In this document: positions 21,420 through 29,026 of the stretch, one piece after another
Numbering within the stretch: the stretch's first letter is position 1
Layout of the letters: every line of letters begins with the position of its first letter
NCBI RefSeq assembly: GCF_018967645.1
Contig: NZ_JAHLZF010000024.1
Span: 1 to 33,573 of the forward strand
Direction: 5' to 3'
DNA: 33,573 nt
From: Allobacillus halotolerans
GTDB taxonomy: Bacteria; Bacillota; Bacilli; Bacillales; Alkalibacillaceae
Translations under genes and position numbers: made by a program
The notes under the pieces: generated by a model
What the model was told of the DNA's origin: nothing
The model's database searches: none
Seen by the model: the letters and a program-made list of their open reading frames with translations, nothing else

Positions 21420-22421
21420 ATGTTCGCTAGAGATATTGGGATCGACTTGGGAACGGCGAATGTGCTCATTCACGTTAAAGGTAAAGGGATTGTTTTGAAT
21501 GAGCCAGCTGTTGTTGCAATGGATCGGAATACGGGAAAAGTTTTGGAAGTTGGACAGGCAGCACGTCAGATGGTTGGGCGTACGCCAGGAAATATCGAAG
21601 CGATTCGTCCGTTGAAAGACGGTGTGATTGCTGATTTTGATGTGACCGAAGCGATGTTGCGTTATTTTATAGAAAAAATTAATGTTCGCGGTATGTTCTC
21701 GAAGCCACGGATTCTTGTTTGTTGCCCGACGAATATTACGAAGGTTGAGCAAAAAGCAATCAAAGAAGCGGCTGAAAAGAGCGGCGGAAAACGCATTTAT
21801 TTAGAAGAAGAGCCGAAAGTTGCGGCTGTCGGTGCGGGAATGGATATTTTCCAGCCGAGCGGTAACATGATTATTGATGTTGGTGGAGGAACGACGGACG
21901 TTGCAGTATTGTCGATGGGCGATATCGTTACTTCAGAATCCATCAAAATGGCTGGGGATAAATTCGATCAGGAAATTCTTCAATACATAAAGCGCAAATA
22001 TAAATTGTTGATCGGTGACCGGACGTCTGAGGACATTAAAATCAATGTAGCGACTGTATTCCCTGAGGGACGCAATGAATCGTTGGATATTCGTGGTCGT
22101 GACTTGATTTCAGGTTTGCCAAGAACCATCACAGTCAACTCAACAGAAATTGAAGAAGCGTTACGTGAGCCAGTCAGCTTAATTACACAAGCGGCTAAAT
22201 CCGTTCTTGAAAAAACACCACCAGAGCTATCAGCGGACATTATCGACCGCGGTGTGATCATTACGGGTGGAGGCGCGTTGTTGCACGGACTTGATCAGCT
22301 ATTAGCTGATGAGCTCAAAGTACCTGTATTTATTTCAGAAGATCCAATGAGTGCAGTTGCAAAAGGTACAGGCATCATGCTTGGCAATATCGATAAACTA
22401 CCGAAAAAGAAAATCGGTTAA
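21420..22421 (+). CDS. mbl: Actin-like cell-shape protein Mbl (MreB family)
   Basis: Mbl (333 aa, the exact B. subtilis length) forms membrane-bound filaments that guide lateral cell-wall synthesis. The actin-fold nucleotide motifs are present: DIGIDLGTANVLIHVKGKG near the N-terminus (phosphate 1), IDVGGGTTDVAVLS (phosphate 2) and ITGGGALLHGLDQLL (adenosine). The call Mbl rather than MreB or MreBH rests on its place before flhO-flhP. The frame opens at 21390, but AGGAGG at 21403-21408 fits ATG 21420. Confidence 0.93.
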   Translation: MFARDIGIDLGTANVLIHVKGKGIVLNEPAVVAMDRNTGKVLEVGQAARQMVGRTPGNIEAIRPLKDGVIADFDVTEAMLRYFIEKINVRGMFSKPRILVCCPTNITKVEQKAIKEAAEKSGGKRIYLEEEPKVAAVGAGMDIFQPSGNMIIDVGGGTTDVAVLSMGDIVTSESIKMAGDKFDQEILQYIKRKYKLLIGDRTSEDIKINVATVFPEGRNESLDIRGRDLISGLPRTITVNSTEIEEALREPVSLITQAAKSVLEKTPPELSADIIDRGVIITGGGALLHGLDQLLADELKVPVFISEDPMSAVAKGTGIMLGNIDKLPKKKIG

Positions 22422-22454
22422 TAAAAATTTACAAATGTATGAGGGGGAACGAAC

Positions 22455-23276
22455 ATGTTAAGAGGACTGCATACGGCAGGTTCAGGAATGATTGCGCAGC
22501 AGCGATATCAAGATTCGTTGTCGAATAATATGTCCAATGCGTTAACACCGGGTTATAAACAAGACCGAGGGACATTCCGAGCGTTCCCGGAAATGCTGAT
22601 CCAGAACATGCAATCACAGTCGCTTCCGACAAAGCGAAACGTGAATATACCGAATAACCAGATCGTCGGCTCCCTTCATACAGGTACATATATGCAAGAA
22701 GATGTTCCGTTGTTTACTCAAGGAGATGTCGAAGAGACAGGTGTTTCAACCGATTTGGCCTTGATCAATCAGACGACACCCGATGAAACTGGGTTTTTGT
22801 TTTTCACCGTCACGAATGAACAAGGGGAAGCACGCTTGACGCGGAACGGGAATTTCACTGTTGATGCAGAGGGTTATCTAACGACATCAGACGGGTATTA
22901 CGTAATGGATACGAATAATGAACGGATTCAAACCGGATCAGAAAACTTTGAAGTGACGGCAAATGGCCAAGTCATTTCACCGGTAGACAATACAGCCATT
23001 CAAATCGCCTACCAAGAGAATACCAATGCATTAACAAAAGAAGGCAACAATCTTTGGGCACTTGAAGAAGGCGCAGCAATCGGGGATGCGCGCGCAACGG
23101 AAGGCGTGAATTTTTCCATTAGCCAAGGATCGCTGGAACGCTCGAACGTCGACCCACAGCAAATGATGACGGAAATGATGCGTTCGTACCGGATGTTCGA
23201 AATGAACCAGCAAGTCGTTCGGATGTTTGACCAAAGCTTGGATCTAGCGGCGAATCAAGTCGGCCGTTTACGTTAA
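22455..23276 (+). CDS. flhO: Flagellar hook-basal body rod protein FlhO
   Basis: A 273-residue FlgF/FlgG-family rod protein. The N-terminal export and rod signature includes SNNMSNALTPGYKQDRG (NN...N..TPGYK), and the C-terminal helix reads MMTEMMRSYRMFEMNQQVVR, the family's conserved ending. It has no cleaved signal and is exported by the flagellar type III system. It is followed 21 bp later by flhP, with which it would build the distal rod. It is located after mbl as in B. subtilis, apart from the main fla/che operon. Site GAGGGGG precedes ATG. Confidence 0.94.
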   Translation: MLRGLHTAGSGMIAQQRYQDSLSNNMSNALTPGYKQDRGTFRAFPEMLIQNMQSQSLPTKRNVNIPNNQIVGSLHTGTYMQEDVPLFTQGDVEETGVSTDLALINQTTPDETGFLFFTVTNEQGEARLTRNGNFTVDAEGYLTTSDGYYVMDTNNERIQTGSENFEVTANGQVISPVDNTAIQIAYQENTNALTKEGNNLWALEEGAAIGDARATEGVNFSISQGSLERSNVDPQQMMTEMMRSYRMFEMNQQVVRMFDQSLDLAANQVGRLR

Positions 23277-23297
23277 GGTGATTAGGAGGAAAAGCCC

Positions 23298-24128
23298 GTG
23301 AGAAATATGTACAATGCTGCGACGATGATGAATCAGCTCCAGCATCGGATGGATCAATCCGCCAATAATTTGTCGAACATGAATACCCATGGTTACAAAG
23401 CACGACAAAGTAATTTCTCATCATTGATGTTTCAGCAAATCGACAATATGCTTAGGTTTGATGCCGATTCACCGCGAATGACACCAGAAGGAATCCGAGT
23501 AGGATCAGGTGCTAAACTGGCTCATACGAATATTTTGATGGACCAAGGAACGATTCAGACGACAGACCGACCACTTGACGTCGCGATCGAACATGCCAAT
23601 CAATTTTTTGTCGTCAACGCACCGAACGCCAATGGTGAAACTGAACAGCAGTACACACGTGCTGGGAATTTTTATTTACAGCCTGTCAACGATAATGAAC
23701 AAGTGATGCTGACCGACTCAAACGGAAATCCTGTCCAAGGGAACGATGGACCGATTATTATCGATCATACGTTTGATCAAATTGAAATCACAGCAGATGG
23801 ACGTTTGGAAACAACGACGGGCGACCAAAGAGAAACCGTTGCAAATATTCAGCTCGTCCAAATTGACTTACCGCGGACGTTGGAAAACGCCGGTGGAGGA
23901 AATTACCGTTTGGATGCAGAAGGATTGGGTGTTCCGGTAGATGAAATCGTAACAGGAATCCCAGCAGAAGCAGTAACTTTACATACACGATCGTTGGAAG
24001 CTTCCAACGTCAACTTCGCACAGGAAATGACTCGAATGATTGAATCACAACGTGCCTATTCATTGAACAGCCAATCGATTACACTCGGCGACCAAATGAT
24101 GGGGCTTATCAATAGTATGCGTTCGTAA
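23298..24128 (+). CDS. flhP: Flagellar distal rod protein FlhP (FlgG family)
   Basis: A 276-residue rod protein paralogous to flhO. The N-terminus carries DQSANNLSNMNTHGYKARQS, and the C-terminus carries EMTRMIESQRAYSLNSQSIT, the FlgG-type terminal helix. In B. subtilis FlhO and FlhP are both needed for rod-hook completion. The start is GTG 23298 after TTAGGAGG; the next methionine (residue 4) would also keep the domain whole. The presence of this pair implies a flagellated, motile organism. Confidence 0.93.
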   Translation: MRNMYNAATMMNQLQHRMDQSANNLSNMNTHGYKARQSNFSSLMFQQIDNMLRFDADSPRMTPEGIRVGSGAKLAHTNILMDQGTIQTTDRPLDVAIEHANQFFVVNAPNANGETEQQYTRAGNFYLQPVNDNEQVMLTDSNGNPVQGNDGPIIIDHTFDQIEITADGRLETTTGDQRETVANIQLVQIDLPRTLENAGGGNYRLDAEGLGVPVDEIVTGIPAEAVTLHTRSLEASNVNFAQEMTRMIESQRAYSLNSQSITLGDQMMGLINSMRS

Positions 24129-24158
24129 TCACGAGCAAGAGGAATTGAGGGAAAGCAC

Positions 24159-25109
24159 ATGACTTCAGACGAAAAACATGAAAATCAAGAAAACAAAGAC
24201 ATTCAATCGAATACACTGGATCAGGAAACCCGTGCCAACTCCAATTCAACTGAACGCACCGATACAGAAAAAGTAGAAAAAACCGAACAGCAAACAACGA
24301 ATGAAAATCTAGAAGCAGAATCAGACACCGAGTTGCCACCGAAGCCTGAAGGCCAAGCAGAGCTTGAAGCCAAACAAGCTGAAGGATATGAACATGTCAG
24401 CGAGAGCGCCGTCAACTTGCACCATGTTGGCGAATTGGAACCGTCCGATATTCCGCCAAGTTTAGGTGGAGAAGCGGAAATCAATTTCCCGTGGGATGAA
24501 GAAGACACAGCAGATGCTGAACTTTCCGAAGAAAATGAAACGGAAGAAGCCGAGCTCCCGGCAAAAACGGAAGAAGCTGAATTGCCGGCTGAAACCGAGG
24601 ACGCAGCGGTGCCAGCTGAAGCGGAAGAAACTGCAGAACAGACGCCAGTCGAAGAAAACACCGTACAGACACCGGAACAGGCAGCGAAGCAACAGACTGA
24701 AGCGGAATACCTTGCTGAACTTCCTTTTGTTAAAATTTTTAATCCACAAAATCGTGATGAAGCAACGAAAATTTTCAAAATGGGTGAACTGGAAAAAGCC
24801 AATGATTCAACTGACGACCCTACAGTCGTTGCAGGACAAGCAGCAAAAGAAGATGATGAGTCAAAACAACCGAAGAATCGGAAAGAAGCGAGAAAAGCCA
24901 AACGGGAAGAACGGAAAAAGAATCCACGCGGACCGATTCGTTATTTACCGGTATGGTTACGTTTATTGATCGTTATTGCCCTTTGTTTCGCCGGTTTGGT
25001 CGTGGGCCTCATGGTTGGCTACGGTTTGATCGGTGACGGTGAAAACCCACAAGACGTCTTGAAAATTGAATTTTGGGAAAGCATTTACGATTATATTCAA
25101 GGAAAATAA
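24159..25109 (+). CDS. EpuA/RpoO-like single-pass membrane protein with a long acidic N-terminal region
   Basis: A 316-residue protein in two parts. The last 60 or so residues match the EpuA family (PF11772, misleadingly named DNA-directed RNA polymerase subunit beta): RYLPVWLRLLIVIAL starts a membrane helix (about 265-292), then GDGENPQDVLKIEFW. This is preceded by a basic patch (RKEARKAKREERKKNPRG) and about 240 residues of low-complexity acidic sequence rich in Glu, Ala, Gln and Thr, with near-repeats such as EEAELPAKT and EEAELPAET. EpuA proteins are usually only about 60-100 aa. The acidic part is cytoplasmic by the positive-inside rule. Function unknown. Confidence 0.78.
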   Translation: MTSDEKHENQENKDIQSNTLDQETRANSNSTERTDTEKVEKTEQQTTNENLEAESDTELPPKPEGQAELEAKQAEGYEHVSESAVNLHHVGELEPSDIPPSLGGEAEINFPWDEEDTADAELSEENETEEAELPAKTEEAELPAETEDAAVPAEAEETAEQTPVEENTVQTPEQAAKQQTEAEYLAELPFVKIFNPQNRDEATKIFKMGELEKANDSTDDPTVVAGQAAKEDDESKQPKNRKEARKAKREERKKNPRGPIRYLPVWLRLLIVIALCFAGLVVGLMVGYGLIGDGENPQDVLKIEFWESIYDYIQGK

Positions 25110-25129
25110 TCAAATGAGGAGGAGTCTTC

Positions 25130-25564
25130 ATGTTGGATATTGAGCAGATTAAACAAGTAATTCCCCACCGTTATCCTTTCTTGCTTGTCGACCAAATCGA
25201 AAGTGTCGAAGAAGGCAAAAGTGCAGTCGGATACAAAAACGTTACGGCAAACGAACCATTTTTCCAAGGACATTTCCCGAACTACATGGTGATGCCTGGT
25301 GTATTGATTGTTGAAGCACTCGCACAAGTCGGAGCAGTCGCTATTTTAAAAATGGAAGAAAACCAAGGCAAGCTTGGCATGTTTACCGGAATCGACAAAT
25401 GCCGATTTAAACGCCAAGTGAAACCAGGCGACCGACTGAAATTGGAAGTCGAAATGGTGAAATTAAAAGGACCAATTGGAAAAGGAAAAGCGAAAGCAAC
25501 CGTTGATGGAGAGCTGGCATGCGAAGCGGAGATCATGTTTGCCATCGTTGACCCAGAGAAGTAA
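25130..25564 (+). CDS. fabZ: 3-hydroxyacyl-[acyl-carrier-protein] dehydratase FabZ
   Basis: FabZ (144 aa) dehydrates 3-hydroxyacyl-ACP in fatty acid elongation. It is a hot-dog-fold enzyme with catalytic H48 in FFQGHFPNY and E62 in [11 protein letters not shown], and a substrate-tunnel N-terminus ([11 protein letters not shown]). All active-site residues are present and length is normal. It lies 20 bp after the epuA-like gene with site GAGGAGG, in the same order as B. subtilis ywpB after flhP. It closes the transcription unit at a terminator shared with the convergent small gene. Confidence 0.97.
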   Translation: MLDIEQIKQVIPHRYPFLLVDQIESVEEGKSAVGYKNVTANEPFFQGHFPNYMVMPGVLIVEALAQVGAVAILKMEENQGKLGMFTGIDKCRFKRQVKPGDRLKLEVEMVKLKGPIGKGKAKATVDGELACEAEIMFAIVDPEK

Positions 25565-25568
25565 TGAT

Positions 25569-25604
25569 AAAAAGGACAAATCATCTGGATTTGGTCTTTT
25601 TTTA
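25569..25604. terminator. Terminator after fabZ
   Basis: AAAAAGGACAAATC (25569-25582) pairs with GATTTGGTCTTTTT (25588-25601) with one mismatch and one G-U, followed by more T. The A-run on the left makes it usable from both sides. Confidence 0.8.
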
Positions 25605-25799
25605 ATGGTTTCGATGATAAAAGTATTGTTTTATGGAAAAATTAAATAAGGAATATATAAACCATAAAATTAAGAATATCAGTGCTAAGAAACTGACTGT
25701 CATCAAAATTTTTCCGATAGTCGTTTGAAAAACATCATTCAATATGAACGTCACAGCTGAATAAGCAACAGCTAAAATCAAAAAAGTTTTTTTATTCAA
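25602..25799 (-). CDS. Small two-helix membrane protein of unknown function
   Basis: A 65-residue protein with a Lys-containing N-terminus (MNKKTF), two hydrophobic helices (about 5-22 and 30-52) and a basic aromatic tail (KQYFYHRNH). I recognise no family. The start is TTG 25799 with GGGGG about 8 nt upstream. It converges with fabZ, sharing its terminator, and is divergent from the lipoprotein gene. The reading frame is credible for its size, topology and ribosome site, but no function can be given. Confidence 0.55.
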   Translation of the reverse strand: MNKKTFLILAVAYSAVTFILNDVFQTTIGKILMTVSFLALIFLILWFIYSLFNFSIKQYFYHRNH

Positions 25800-25931
25800 C
25801 CTAAATCCCCCGATTGTTTCCGAAAATTTATTTAAACCAAGTGTATCACATTTTTAGGCTCGCTTTACGTCAAACAGCGTCAAAGAAAGTAGCGTATAAA
25901 ATGATTTTCTCAGAAAAAGTTGATTAAAGAA

Positions 25932-25975
25932 CCCTCCTCTGGAAATACTACAGATTGATTAATCTTTTAGGAGGG
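25932..25975 (+). promoter_or_regulatory. Anti-Shine-Dalgarno element before the lipoprotein gene
   Basis: CCCTCCT (25932-25938) is the exact complement of AGGAGGG (25969-25975), the ribosome site of the lipoprotein gene. A small hairpin, GATT/AATC (near 25953-25964), lies between. Confidence 0.35.
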
Positions 25976-25980
25976 ACATA

Positions 25981-26295
25981 ATGAAATCATCACTCATGAA
26001 GTCGTTGCTTGCTCTTTTCTTAGTGGTGGGTGCACTTGCCGGGTGTGCTGACTCTGAAGACGAAGAACCAACGAATCAAGAACAAGATAATATGGAAGAG
26101 CAAGAAAACGGTGATCAAGGTATGAACGGCGATCAAGGCGATAATGGTGACCAAGAAATGAACGGTGACCAAGGAGATAACGGTGGTGGCCAAGGCGAAA
26201 ACGGTGACCAAGGTATGAATGGTGACCAAGGCGGCGATGAAGATCCAATGCAAGATGAATTGGATCAAGAGCAAGACGAAAACGAAGATAACTAA
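25981..26295 (+). CDS. Acidic low-complexity lipoprotein
   Basis: A 104-residue lipoprotein. The signal peptide (basic MKSSLMKS, then hydrophobic 8-20) ends in the lipobox LAGC, with C22 as the lipidated residue. The mature part has almost no hydrophobic residue: about 80 residues of Gly, Asp, Asn, Gln and Glu built from GDQG-type near-repeats (NGDQGMNGDQGDNGDQEMN). It should be anchored outside the membrane as a disordered, strongly negative chain. No enzymatic domain is possible; cation binding or a cell-wall spacer role is a guess. A strong AGGAGGG site precedes the ATG and a terminator follows. Confidence 0.8.
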   Translation: MKSSLMKSLLALFLVVGALAGCADSEDEEPTNQEQDNMEEQENGDQGMNGDQGDNGDQEMNGDQGDNGGGQGENGDQGMNGDQGGDEDPMQDELDQEQDENEDN

Positions 26296-26301
26296 ACAAG
26301 T

Positions 26302-26346
26302 AAATGGCTGGCCTTTGATATCTAAGGTCAGCCATTTGTTTTTTAA
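26302..26346 (+). terminator. Terminator after the lipoprotein gene
   Basis: AAATGGCTGGCCTT (26302-26315) pairs with AAGGTCAGCCATTT (26324-26337) over 14 bp with one G-U, followed by GTTTTTT. Confidence 0.88.
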
Positions 26347-26480
26347 AAAAATCATATCTACATAATGCCCAACTATGTTCAATCATTCGACAAATCACCT
26401 CATCCCTAGTAAATATCCAACAAATTAACAGAACAATGAGCAAAATGTTCTAAATAAGAACAAATATTTGTCAAAATAAA

Positions 26481-26509
26481 TTGAAAATTATTGTAAGTTC
26501 ATCTATATT
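26481..26509 (+). promoter_or_regulatory. Promoter of comK
   Basis: TTGAAA (26481-26486), 17 bp, TATATT (26504-26509). The start near 26516 leaves a leader of about 58 nt. The AT-rich stretch upstream includes the palindrome ACAAATATTTGT, but I see no clean ComK K-box (AAAA-N5-TTTT). Confidence 0.55.
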
Positions 26510-26573
26510 AAAGGAGTAATTTGCTTCTTCACCTAAATTTAGTTAAAAACATAGAAAGGAATGTGAAGAGAAA

Positions 26574-27059
26574 GTGACTAGTCGATCCATCCAAAAGATC
26601 CAGCATTACACAATTAACGCTAAAACGCTGATGATTTGCCCTGATGTCGACCCACACCAATGCTTAATTTATGAAGGAGAAGACCTTTACTTATGCGAAT
26701 CGACATCATTCGATATCGTCGATCAATCATGCATGAGTAGGGGCACAACATTAGACGGAAGAAGGCAAGCCGTCAAATCCATCTTAGAAAATAAACATAA
26801 ACCGCCCATTCCCATCGATACAGAAAAGGGACTTATTTTTATGCCGACAAAAATCATGCGGGATATCGAATGTGCATGGATTTCATACAACCACTTACAT
26901 ACTGTCAATGCACATCCAGACGACCCGTCAATATCCAATATTACATTCGCCAACGGACTCACATATGAAGCACTCGTCAGTAAGAAACAACTGACGAAGC
27001 AAATCGTAATGGCTGGTCACGTATTTGGTCATTTCAAGAAAGGCAGTTTCTTAGGATAA
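26574..27059 (+). CDS. comK: Competence transcription factor ComK
   Basis: A 161-residue ComK, the master regulator of genetic competence, which binds AT-rich K-boxes in late competence genes. The core matches the family: FDIVDQSCMSRGTTLDGRR, HKPPIPIDTEKGLIFMPT, then CAWISYNHLH and ITFANGLTYEALVS. It is about 30 residues shorter than B. subtilis ComK (192 aa), missing the C-terminal tail that is the MecA/Clp degradation tag there, so its turnover may differ. The start is GTG 26574. It stands alone between a terminator and a hairpin array rather than in the B. subtilis position. Confidence 0.9.
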   Translation: MTSRSIQKIQHYTINAKTLMICPDVDPHQCLIYEGEDLYLCESTSFDIVDQSCMSRGTTLDGRRQAVKSILENKHKPPIPIDTEKGLIFMPTKIMRDIECAWISYNHLHTVNAHPDDPSISNITFANGLTYEALVSKKQLTKQIVMAGHVFGHFKKGSFLG

Positions 27060-27118
27060 AATGTGAGCATTTCTATTGAAGGATAGAATCGTATTTTTGT
27101 GAGCTGCCGGGAGCACAC

Positions 27119-27590
27119 CTATTCGACGGTAGGCATGATTTTTTGCTCGCTACGGTCGAATAGAGCTGTTCTATTGAACGGAAGCGTCGTGATTTTGCTT
27201 GCTACGGTCGAATAGAGCTGTTCTATTGAACGGAAGCGTCGTGATTTTGTTTGCTACAGTCGAATAGAGCGTTCCTATTGAACGGAAGCGTTGGGATTTT
27301 GCTTGCTACGGTCGAATAGAGCTGTTCTATTGAACGGAAGCGTCGTGATTTTGTTTGCTACGGTCGAATAGAGCTGTTCTATTGAACGGAAGCGTTGGGA
27401 TTTTGTTTGCTACGGTCGAATAGAGCTGTTCTATTGAACGGAAGCGTCGTGATTTTGCTTGCTACAGTCGAATAGAGCGGTCCTATTCAACGGAAGGGTT
27501 GGGATTTTTCTCGCTACGGTCGAATAGAGCGCTCCTATTGAAGCGAAGACATGAATTTTCACTCGCTATCTGCGATTAGAGAGGAGAAGA
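27119..27590 (+). repeat. Tandem-hairpin array H, nine 52-bp units
   Basis: Each unit holds an inverted repeat: the first and best has CTATTCGACGGTAG (27119-27132) and CTACGGTCGAATAG (27150-27163), 13 of 14 pairing around a 17-nt T-rich loop. Later left arms have drifted to CTATTGAACGGAAG while right arms stay fixed, and loops alternate between GTCGTGATTTTG and GTTGGGATTTTG. The period is 52 bp, so this is a different family from the 21-bp arrays. 27060-27730 has no gene. Confidence 0.9.
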
Positions 27591-27602
27591 TAATAAGACA
27601 TC

Positions 27603-27632
27603 AAAAAGCTAGGCGATCAGCCTAGTTTTTTT
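27603..27632 (+). terminator. Terminator after array H
   Basis: AAAAAGCTAGGC (27603-27614) pairs with GCCTAG and a long T-run (27620-27632). It is over 500 bp past comK, so array H would be in the comK transcript if no earlier stop exists. Confidence 0.8.
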
Positions 27633-27656
27633 CATGGAATGTAACAATATTTTCAC

Positions 27657-27708
27657 TTGCCATATGGCATCTATTTCTGTATTGTAGTGACTATGACTGA
27701 CTGGTCAT
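27657..27708 (+). promoter_or_regulatory. tetR promoter and operator
   Basis: TTGCCA (27657-27662), 17 bp, TATTGT (27680-27685), followed at about +1 by ATGACTGACTGGTCAT (27693-27708), an inverted repeat with ATGAC/GTCAT ends resembling many TetR-family operators. A 10-bp palindrome GCCATATGGC sits over the -35. This is the expected layout for autorepression. Confidence 0.65.
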
Positions 27709-27730
27709 TCTAGTATTGGAGATGACAGAA

Positions 27731-28564
27731 TTGAAGGATAAAAAAACCGAAATTATCGAAGCAAGCATTGAGCTATTTGCCAAGAAAGGCTTTCATACCA
27801 CGTCGGTGCAGGAAATCGTGAATAAAGCTAACGTGGCAAAAGGCTCGTTCTATACGTATTTTCAATCGAAAAATGAGCTGATTTTTTCAATCTATACGTA
27901 TTATTCCAGTTTAACGCAAAACAAAATGGATCAAGTAAAAGAGCGATTCGACGATCCAAGAGAAGCGTTCAAAAAGCAACTTGAAATTTTCTTTGAGTTA
28001 TTGAAGTCGAATAAATCATTGATTGTGATGCTCATGCAAGGACAAATTTCAATCGATAAAGATATCGAGTCTCTCATTCAACAATCGAAACAAAGAAATT
28101 TCAAGTGGGCAAAAGAAAATCTTGCAGCCATTTACGGTGAAGACTTTCAGCCATACCTGAACGATGCCGCAATTTTGTTGAATGGAATCGTTCACGGGTA
28201 TGCAAGTTGGCTCGTCGGTGATAACGCTGATTTTGAAACCGACCGACTCGCGGCATTTACTGTCAGACGATTGGATGATGTTTGCTTTGGCATGCAGCAA
28301 CAAAATGAAGAACCGATGATTCAGGAATTACCTGATTATTTACAAGAAAAAGCCCTGATTGCGCAGGAGATTGAATGGAAGTTATCCAATGAAGTCGAAT
28401 CAAATGAAACGACTGAAAAAGCAATCGAAGCGATTCACGTGTTACATGAAGAGTTCAAAAAAGAACATCCCCAACCAGTTGTCATTCAATCGATGCTTCA
28501 ATTAGTCGAAGAAGTGGAAAGCACACGGACAGAAGTGAACCGCCTCAGGAGATTGATTGGATGA
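27731..28564 (+). CDS. TetR-family regulator of an RND efflux operon
   Basis: A 277-residue regulator, longer than typical TetR proteins (about 190-210) but near the size of YerO, which flanks the RND gene yerP/swrC in B. subtilis. The N-terminal helix-turn-helix reads FAKKGFHTTSVQEIVNKANV then KGSFYTYFQSKNEL; the C-terminus ends in a helix with EEVESTRTEVNRLRRLIG. The frame opens at TTG 27716, but GGAG at 27718-27721 is better placed for TTG 27731. The gene precedes an adaptor and an RND pump on the same strand and probably represses them and itself. Confidence 0.88.
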   Translation: MKDKKTEIIEASIELFAKKGFHTTSVQEIVNKANVAKGSFYTYFQSKNELIFSIYTYYSSLTQNKMDQVKERFDDPREAFKKQLEIFFELLKSNKSLIVMLMQGQISIDKDIESLIQQSKQRNFKWAKENLAAIYGEDFQPYLNDAAILLNGIVHGYASWLVGDNADFETDRLAAFTVRRLDDVCFGMQQQNEEPMIQELPDYLQEKALIAQEIEWKLSNEVESNETTEKAIEAIHVLHEEFKKEHPQPVVIQSMLQLVEEVESTRTEVNRLRRLIG

Positions 28565-28639
28565 TTCTCATAAAGGCGGATTCGTAAACATAAAATGTCA
28601 ACTTGGGCTGAGCGGCAGACCTCGAGTCAAATGCATTTG

Positions 28640-28969
28640 CCATAAGGCGTGCTGGCTGTTCAAAGAAACTGTCTAACTGTTCAAAAGCACGTCGTGACCG
28701 TTCAAAGTCAGCATCTAACTGTTCAAAAGCGCGCCGCGACCGTTCAAAGTCAGCATCTAACTGTTCAAAAGCGCGCCACGACCGTTCAAAGATAGCATCT
28801 AACTGTTCAAAAGCGCGCCGCGACCGTTCAAAGTCAGCACCTAACCGTTCAAAAGCACGGCGTGAACGTTCAAAGTTAGCGTCTAACTGTTCAAAAACGC
28901 GCCGCAACCGTTCAAACCGAGCATCCAACTGCTCAACCAAAACGCACAACCGCCCACCGAAAATCATCG
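28640..28969 (-). repeat. 21-bp repeat array C, 15 units
   Basis: On the + strand, ACYGTTCAAA units start at 28655, 28676, 28697 and so on to 28949 with no slippage. Two alternating types (AAGCGCGCCGCG and GTCAGCATCTA tails) make 42-bp pairs. The reverse complement, TTTGAACAGTTAGATGC, lines up with TTTATCAACAGTTGGAATGC of array B. A 140-codon minus-strand frame with 14-residue peptide repeats is a by-product. It separates tetR from the adaptor gene; nothing else is seen in 28565-29026. Confidence 0.93.
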
Positions 28970-29026
28970 AATGGGCATATCACCAAACATAATAAAAAAA
29001 TAACAAGGGAGTAAGGAGTGAACATC

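Noticed and set aside
24221-24901. 226-codon minus-strand frame opposite the acidic region of the EpuA-like gene
   Set aside because: Mirror of the GAA/GCA-rich coding strand giving Ser/Phe-rich nonsense; no ribosome site.
27119-27590. Array H as an integron or attC-type array
   Set aside because: No integrase and no cassette ORFs lie between the hairpins; the spacing is far too short for gene cassettes.
28545-28967. 140-codon minus-strand frame with FERSRRAFEQLDA peptide repeats over array C
   Set aside because: Same cause as in array B: a 42-bp period keeps the frame open. It overlaps the end of tetR and has no Shine-Dalgarno.
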